Both the position numbers and the translations under genes were made by a program. A stretch of 64,000 bases of DNA from Paramacrobiotus metropolitanus. Its lineage: Eukaryota > Tardigrada > Eutardigrada > Parachela > Macrobiotidae. Numbering within the stretch: the first letter of the stretch is position 1; each line of letters starts with the position of its first letter. The stretch is taken from the NCBI RefSeq assembly GCF_019649055.1, contig NW_026570271.1:744001-808000 (forward strand), in the 5' to 3' direction. Of the stretch, positions 57,916-64,000 are shown piece by piece. The notes under the pieces were generated by a model. That model saw only the letters and a program-made list of their open reading frames with translations, was not told the DNA's origin and did not search any database.

Positions 57916-58587
57916 TACTCACTAAAGCTGTCGCTGATCTAGTACGGGATGGCAGCAGGGTTTGGCCACAGTCTTGGCCCGGTTTTCGCAACGGCAATTG
58001 CATCCGAAAAGTAAGCTATGAAAACAATCATCCCAAAATACGGCAACTACAGTACCTGTGCATGGCACGTTAAAATGTCTGCCAGTGTTTGTTTGAATGC
58101 TGGCATAAAAACATATTTTGTAGGAGACAGTTGCCTAGTAAGGTACGAGTAGATCAAGAGACGTATATTACATTATACATAATCTATACTACATTACGTA
58201 TACTACATAACGTATCTTTGCAACGATCACGGTTTGAGTGTCTGATGTACATAATACATGCACGTGTGAAGTGATGCGAACAGCCCTGGGATCAACAAAC
58301 AATCTATCTATTTAAATTAGTGTATGTATCTATGTATCTATCGAAATTACGTAGTGTATAACGGCATAGTGTTGATTAAACATTGATATAAGCATTATAG
58401 TAAAGTATATATTATTATATGTATGTACGTGTATTTTACTTCACTGAATTGTAATTATTAAATCAGTGTTGACTGAGCTTCCCATCTGTTATTTCAACGT
58501 CTCCATTATCGTTTGCAATGGTGCAACTGAACTAAAACACACTGCAGCAGCTAGAAGATAATAGGTAAAGTATCGATTTATGCTCAT
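57916..58587 (-). pseudogene. Detached 5' exons of an astacin-LRR gene
   Basis: Signal-peptide exon from 58587 (MSINRYFTYYLLAAAVCFSS) with the frame lost just after the signal (an apparent small insertion against copy B), and the domain-start exon at about 58015-57920 (RLWPNPAAIPY) followed immediately by an in-frame TAG. The next visible family exon on this strand is copy D's helix exon, 5.4 kb downstream. It may be D's original 5' end or a separate truncated copy. Non-coding as it stands. Confidence 0.75.
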
Positions 58588-58879
58588 CGAAGAGCTGCAG
58601 AGCATTTGAAGCGCTGCAAACACGAAAAGAATTAATTTTTTAATATCTGTATGTAGCTAGAAATCATTCAACACCAGCCGCCTGTGCTAGTGCGTTATGT
58701 GGTTTTTTGGAATAAAAATAAAGAACAGCGTGTTTTTAGCGCTTAGTAAGAAAAGTTTGACACAGTGAAAAATCGACTTTGCAGTTGCGACATTTTGAAT
58801 GTACAATGTACAATGCAATATGTAGAGAATGTTGTAAAAATGTAAATGACCTCAGGCATTGATCAGCACACATTTTTTT

Positions 58880-58965
58880 ATCCACCGGAACTGACGACAG
58901 TTCTCATGATAGTCTGAACCCGGTACCGTTTGCCCCCCGGAAATAATCCATATACCGCGCAAAAC
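58880..58965 (-). other. Third copy of the astacin-LRR upstream flank
   Basis: Minus strand reads FPGGKRYRVQTIMRTVVSSG then a stop, about 300 bases upstream of the signal-peptide exon at 58587, the same arrangement as at copy B. Confidence 0.4.
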
Positions 58966-60181
58966 AATCTTGTCTCAATAAGCCGAATAAAATATCCCTT
59001 TCTTTTCTTATTATTAAATCGGCGCGATCCAGTTGTTATCGCCCATAAGAACATTACGAGTATACGAGGCTGGTCCCAGTCTGAATATTCTGTATATCAT
59101 GCCGTCGCTGACGCTCATGCCCCAAAAAACTTCTTTCGCTTTGACGCTCAGACAGTGATATTCGATTCGGTCGGCGTTTGAATATTTTCATTTATTTGTT
59201 ATACGAGCACGAAATACTCTGTGTTGTCACCTGGCTGGCGCCTATTAAAAACAATTTGGTGGCGTCGGTAATCGATCAGTGCCTAATGGTCCAGTATTTT
59301 CTTCAGCTTCGTAACGACACAGAAGCGATACGGATGAACGGTTAGTAACACATGAAAACGAAGGCTGAACTCCACTGAAGTAAATTCATTATTATTTATC
59401 CATAAGCAACCTGGCTTGCATTATGTAGCGGGCAATTTTACTTACGATTACCAGTGAACTACCCTTTGTTAGACAACTGAACTGCTTTCGTGAAGTTTTG
59501 CCGTCTAAACTTCTGCTTTCGTAACGTTTAAAATATGACTGGAATGAATGCCTTCTTTCCCATAAGCAGTATTTAATCACGATTAAATTACATCCGTGAG
59601 AACATGATGCTACGTCCGATAATTTTCTGCAAAATGGCGAAATGTTATAAACGGAACGTCGCAAAATGGGAGCAGCTATCAGATATTGTGCGGCCTCGTT
59701 TTGTACTTGTTGACGTTGGTAAACGACTAAACGGCATTAAAACCAACACTAACAAGATGGTTATATGTACAGTAGTATGATTAATTCAAAGGTCTGACTG
59801 CAAAAGCGTTCTTACACCTCCATCTCATACGCAAAGCAGATAAGTACAGTTTTATTTGACGATATTCTGCATATCGAAAGGTCAAACTAAAAAAAGTGTC
59901 GAAGCGCGGATTTTGTTTTTCGGAAACGTCTTAGATACTTCTAGTTCAGGAATTAATTTAAAATTAATAACCCGTATTAACAATTTAATTTAAACCCCTT
60001 ATACGGATTACGGCTTTTCAAAGCATTGCGAATAACTGCAGTTTTGCAGCGTTAAAGATTTTGATGTGACACATCCTTCGTGACATTCGCAAGCGATGGA
60101 GTCGAGACGAGGACTAGTCACCGCCCGTGCATCTTCTTGAAGATTAGCTTGACGGGTTTCAATTTAAAACGAGAATACAGT
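58966..60181. other. Region upstream of RK4
   Basis: No domain is recognisable in any frame. The minus frame 59392-59664 and plus frame 58930-59181 are unsupported. An open extension of the RK4 first exon reaches back to 60080. Confidence 0.4.
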
Positions 60182-63100
60182 ATGTTGAATTACCACGGAG
60201 ATACTACCTATTTTTCCATAGTGACCTTTACCCTATTGGCCAGCTGTTATACAGCCTGCTCTCTCCGCATGCCGTTGCCATCTGGTTAGTGTGACACTGG
60301 AATTCTTTCATTGACAATAACCAAATTGTTCGCTGTGTTTGTGTTTGTTTTTGTGCTTGTGTTTCATTCAATGTTTGAGCACACTCAATATGTTTGTACA
60401 TATTTGGCGAAACGCTATCCAGTTTTCTCAGGGTAATTCCTTATTAATGTGATCATGTTAATAATGGAAAGTCTCTTGTATCCCAAACTCAGTATTCAAT
60501 CGCAAAAAAATTACAACCGTCCGTCCAAATTTTACAGACCATCAGATCTCGAAAAACTGCGCTGAAAATTATGGAGATAAGCCTGTAATCGCGTCAAAAA
60601 TGCGGTCACCGATGACACTCTACGAGCTTATGGTCAGTCCATTGGCTATTACTAATAGAGCACACCGGTCGGTTTCACTTGATATGGATGCGACGCGTTC
60701 AGCAGCTAATGTTTCCGCAACATCTGCTGACGTATGTCCCGAGATAGTAGAGCGTTCTGAATGGAACGCCAGAGAACCCATCTATGGACCTGAAACGGAA
60801 GAGCCAGCGAAGCTGCAACTACCACTGAAGAACATGGTGTATACACAGACATATTCGGGATGGCCGTGTATGACCCGTGAAGACTGCAAGATCACCGTCA
60901 AAGTCATACAAGACGACCATATGGGATTTGGAGCAACTAATAATAAATTCTCCGACATCGGCTATCAGTAAGCAACTGCACTTGCCTCGACACATTCGAC
61001 ATCTGCTCTTCTTACAAATGATTTACTTTACTAATTTTGGTTGCTGAACACAGTTAGGGCAGTTTAATCTATCCTAGAAGCTCTTAAACATTATTTCATA
61101 AAAAGACGCCGTAGTACAGTATTACGGCTCACTGAAATTTCGTCCACTAACAATTCGTCGCCCGACATGATCTCGACAGAAAAGATAAGAAAACATATGA
61201 AACATAGAAAACTAAGACTGTTTAGCTAAACACTAGCTCGAAGTCGTGACGATTCGACATCGCGTCTTTTCGACCAAGTGCCGGTCGACGAATCGTGGTC
61301 GAGTTTACTACATCGGTGTACAGCACTTTACCACCACAAACGCATTTCAATACAACGGAATGCTTAACTGACCAGCCAAAACTAAGCACTCAAAAAGTTT
61401 ATCATTCTTTTATTTTCTTAAGACTTTTTTCCATTTTATTACAGCTTTTTGATTGGCATGGACGGGTCAGTGTTTGAAGGCCGTGGATGGTTTGTTAAAG
61501 CCGCCTACAATCGACCGTACAATTCACAAGGTTTCGGCGTGGCTTTTATTGGCACTTTCCCGGCCACCGGTACAGCATTCATTCGATGCTAACTTAAGAA
61601 ATAGTATTGTTTGTGTCTATGGTATGATTTTTAGGAAACCATACAGGGCCTTTAACATACGCCGCCTTGGTATCCGGAAACCGATTATTACGCTGTGCTC
61701 TTTTCAAGGGATTTCTAGTGGCCACCGGCTACACTGTGGTCGCGTCGAGAATAAGTACGGTGGTTGGGAATTACGTTCGAAACCCCAAAAGCTTCCCACA
61801 AATGCAGTCGTAAGTGGTGTTACTTACTGAGTTCGTCAATAACATGGCGATCTGATTCTCTTCTCGTTTACTTTTGCATATAACGCACTGAACAGCTGCT
61901 CCTACTATAGCTCACCCACTTCAACGATGCAAACAAACGATGCAGTAACCACAACGTCCGCACTATCTTTACCGATAAAAGAACCGGTATATTCGGTACT
62001 GACGAAGGAAGCGATAATCGCCATTTCCGTTGGATGTAGTGCTCTGTTGGTGATTTCGATCGTTGTGGCAATATTATATTGCCGACGACGAGTTAAAAGA
62101 TCACAAAAGCCCGTAGTGGGATTAGGAATGCAACAGGATGGACAGGTACGAAGTTACTCTTTTTCCAGGGTCTATTTTGAAAATTCTAATACGTAACCAT
62201 AAAATTCCTTCATACGAGACACTGCTGACAGTCAACTTTTTACGTAGGCACTAACAGCCACTAGTTCCGAGAATCAGGTCAATGTGACTGAGTGGTTTGG
62301 AAGCGATTGTGCATACAGATATGAAGCCAACGATTACATCGCCAAAGGAGCGTTTGGACGAGTGTACATTGCGACCGTAACAAAACTCCGCCCCTTTAAT
62401 GGTGATGCCACCATGGCAGTCAAAGTTACACATTTCGACGTCCAAGAACAAATGGAAGTCAATTCTGAACACTGGATCAAGTTACTGACAAGGTGGAGGA
62501 TGCTGACTACTTTGACCTACGATCACCTCGTAACGTATCATAAGGTGTCCATTATTCGACCACGAGGCGGCCTCTCAGTGGAGTTTCTGATGGACTACTG
62601 CCGCGGTATGATTTTTATGAAAGTCGAATTATCTAGAAAATCAGATTTTATCCATGTTTATTCTCCAATGAATTAGATCTCTAATTAAGTAATTGGGATA
62701 TATTCAAGTCGTTCCCAGGAGGCTCTATGTTGGTTACCATATAATTACGAGGTGAAAACTTGCAGTTCATTTTCTTATATCGGTGTTGAAAGAGGTTTTA
62801 AGTGCACTTACAGAGTACTAGTTACTACTCAAAATGTAAAAAATCTCAGTAAAACCATGGAGCATTAAAACAATATTTAGAATACCTTAAAGCCGAAGTA
62901 ACGTACCGCTAACTGGACGCGTAAAAAAGCCCGATCACCTTGAATATACACATCGAAATTTCGATCACTGGCCCTGGTTCAAAGTTTTTTTAACGGATTT
63001 TGTTTTAGTCTGTGATTAGCTCCTGTAGTTGACATAACTGTGCGGCAAGTACACAAAAACAGAACTAAATATGCAACAACCGTTAATATAAAACGTTTAA

Positions 63101-63880
63101 TCTGATACTCCAAGTGGTTGGTCTTGGAGGTAGAGTATTGAACTGTTTTTTTTATTAGGAGGTGATTTGGCTTCGGAACTCCACAAAATTAAAAAGAGCA
63201 ATGTCTGCTTAGACTGGACCCGGGCGCTCTGCTACGCGCTGCAAATCGCCGATGGCTTGGAATTTCTCCACCGGCATAAGCTGATTCACGGAGACCTGAA
63301 ACCGGGCAATGTTCTGTTAAAAGGTCACAACGGCCGCCACGACACACTACTAATTGGCGATCTGGACAGTCTCGTGCAGATGCATCACAACACGACAAGT
63401 GCCACCGATATGTCCCATCTTCACGGAACAGTTCGCTACATGTCACCGGAAATGCTGAAACGTTTTGGTGAACTAGACACACCAGCGCCGGGACGGGCGA
63501 CGGACATCTGGAGCGTGGGCTGCATTATCCACGATCTGTTCGACTGCTCGGCTGGCATCCTTGTGAGAGTCTTGCGTAAAATTGATTGCAACGATTTCGT
63601 CGTACAGGATGCCACGATCCCCGCGACATTTGCTATGAAAATCATGGAGGGCTACAGTCCTGTCGTCGACGAAAATATTCGAACAGAATTCGCTGACGTC
63701 ATTAAAAACTGCTTGGTTTTGGATAGCAAGGGCAGACCTTCGGCTGACTGCCTCAAGTGTACGCTTCTCGACGTGATCGCTGGGCTGGCAGCTGCGAGCG
63801 ATACTGACACCGTCGCTGAGATGGACACTGTTCGCCAGTGCGTTTGTGGCAGGCATTTGCCAGTAGAAGTTCCGATGTAG
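60182..63880 (+). CDS. RK4: divergent PGRP-ectodomain transmembrane receptor kinase
   Basis: Seven exons: 60182-60284, 60538-60967, 61445-61569, 61635-61809, 61911-62145, 62248-62605, 63159-63880. Phases are consistent, 715 residues. The start at 60182 gives a signal peptide (YFSIVTFTLLASCYTACS); an in-frame ATG at 60080 would add 34 residues in front of it. PGRP: CPEIVERSEWNAREP, FLIGMDGSVFEGRGW, LTYAALVSGNRLLRC. A longer Ser/Thr stalk precedes the helix AIIAISVGCSALLVISIVVA and its CRRRVKR stop-transfer. Kinase: KGAFGRVYIA, AVKV, HGDLKPGN, GDLD, YMSPEML, DIWSVGCI; tail CVCGRHL. The intron that separates two juxtamembrane exons in RK1-RK3 is absent. The most diverged member, intact. Confidence 0.9.
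62606..63158. other. RK4 intron 6
   Basis: A 553-base intron within the kinase domain at the position and phase (G|GT or G|GA) used in all four RK genes. I see nothing else in it. Confidence 0.8.
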
Positions 63881-64000
63881 TTATGTTTTCTAACATTTTT
63901 CAAAGTGCTTCTACAAAGGATTAGTCAGTCTGGATTCATATATCTTTGTCTGTAGATAATGAGCACAAGGTATTACTGTAGTGTGCTAAACATTCTCGTA

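Noticed and set aside
1-64000. tRNA, rRNA or other structural RNA genes
   Set aside because: I looked for tRNA box patterns and rRNA-like sequence and saw none that I could support by eye. A covariance-model scan would be needed to be sure.

Overview
This is nuclear DNA of an animal. Genes are cut by GT-AG introns of a few tens to about two thousand bases, there are no bacterial-style operons outside one virus-like element, and the domains seen (PGRP, astacin, LRR, animal-type secreted proteins) are metazoan. A small-genome protostome or ecdysozoan is the best guess. I cannot name the species from sequence alone.

The main content is two interleaved, locally duplicated gene families. (1) Four plus-strand receptor genes, RK1 at 7.1-10.7 kb, RK2 at 12.6-16.2 kb, RK3 at 44.2-49.6 kb and RK4 at 60.2-63.9 kb. 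Each encodes signal peptide, peptidoglycan-recognition protein (PGRP) ectodomain, one membrane helix and a cytoplasmic protein kinase. I do not know this architecture from any described animal family. The PGRP domains lack the amidase zinc residues, so they should bind rather than cut. The kinases are non-RD (HGD instead of HRD), as in plant immune receptor kinases and IRAK/Pelle/RIP-type kinases. RK1, RK3 and RK4 read intact across all splice junctions. RK2 has lost its catalytic loop. (2) A minus-strand family (A at 17-18.8 kb, B at 19.4-23.4 kb, C at 25.6-28.9 kb, D at 50.7-52.5 kb, a fragment at 50.1 kb and a detached 5' end at 58 kb). These encode a signal peptide, an astacin-type domain whose HExxH zinc site is destroyed in every copy, then leucine-rich repeats with a cysteine cap. 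Only B looks intact.

Between the two halves of the cluster lies a decayed Polinton/Maverick (about 30.3-42.3 kb): packaging ATPase, retroviral-type integrase with chromodomain, capsid genes, adenain-like protease and protein-primed DNA polymerase. It also carries a TATA-binding-protein homologue and a cut-down ADP-ribosylglycohydrolase. Several of its genes carry stops or frameshifts.

The left end (1-5.3 kb) holds the 3' part of an unrecognised multi-exon extracellular protein gene and a minus-strand secreted threonine-rich (mucin-like) gene. Small mobile elements are scattered through the window: a hAT-type MITE with an 8-bp target duplication (42.9 kb), a mariner relic in an RK3 intron (47 kb), a MITE in an RK2 intron (14.9 kb), a fold-back made of 15-bp tandem units (27.2-28.2 kb) and a snapback element (24.1 kb). 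The 53-58 kb stretch is gene-poor and AT-rich, with isolated GC-rich hairpins.

Working model (inference): a rapidly turning-over immune-type locus in which PGRP receptor kinases sense bacterial wall fragments, and secreted LRR pseudo-proteases, which convergently face them, may be partners or co-receptors.
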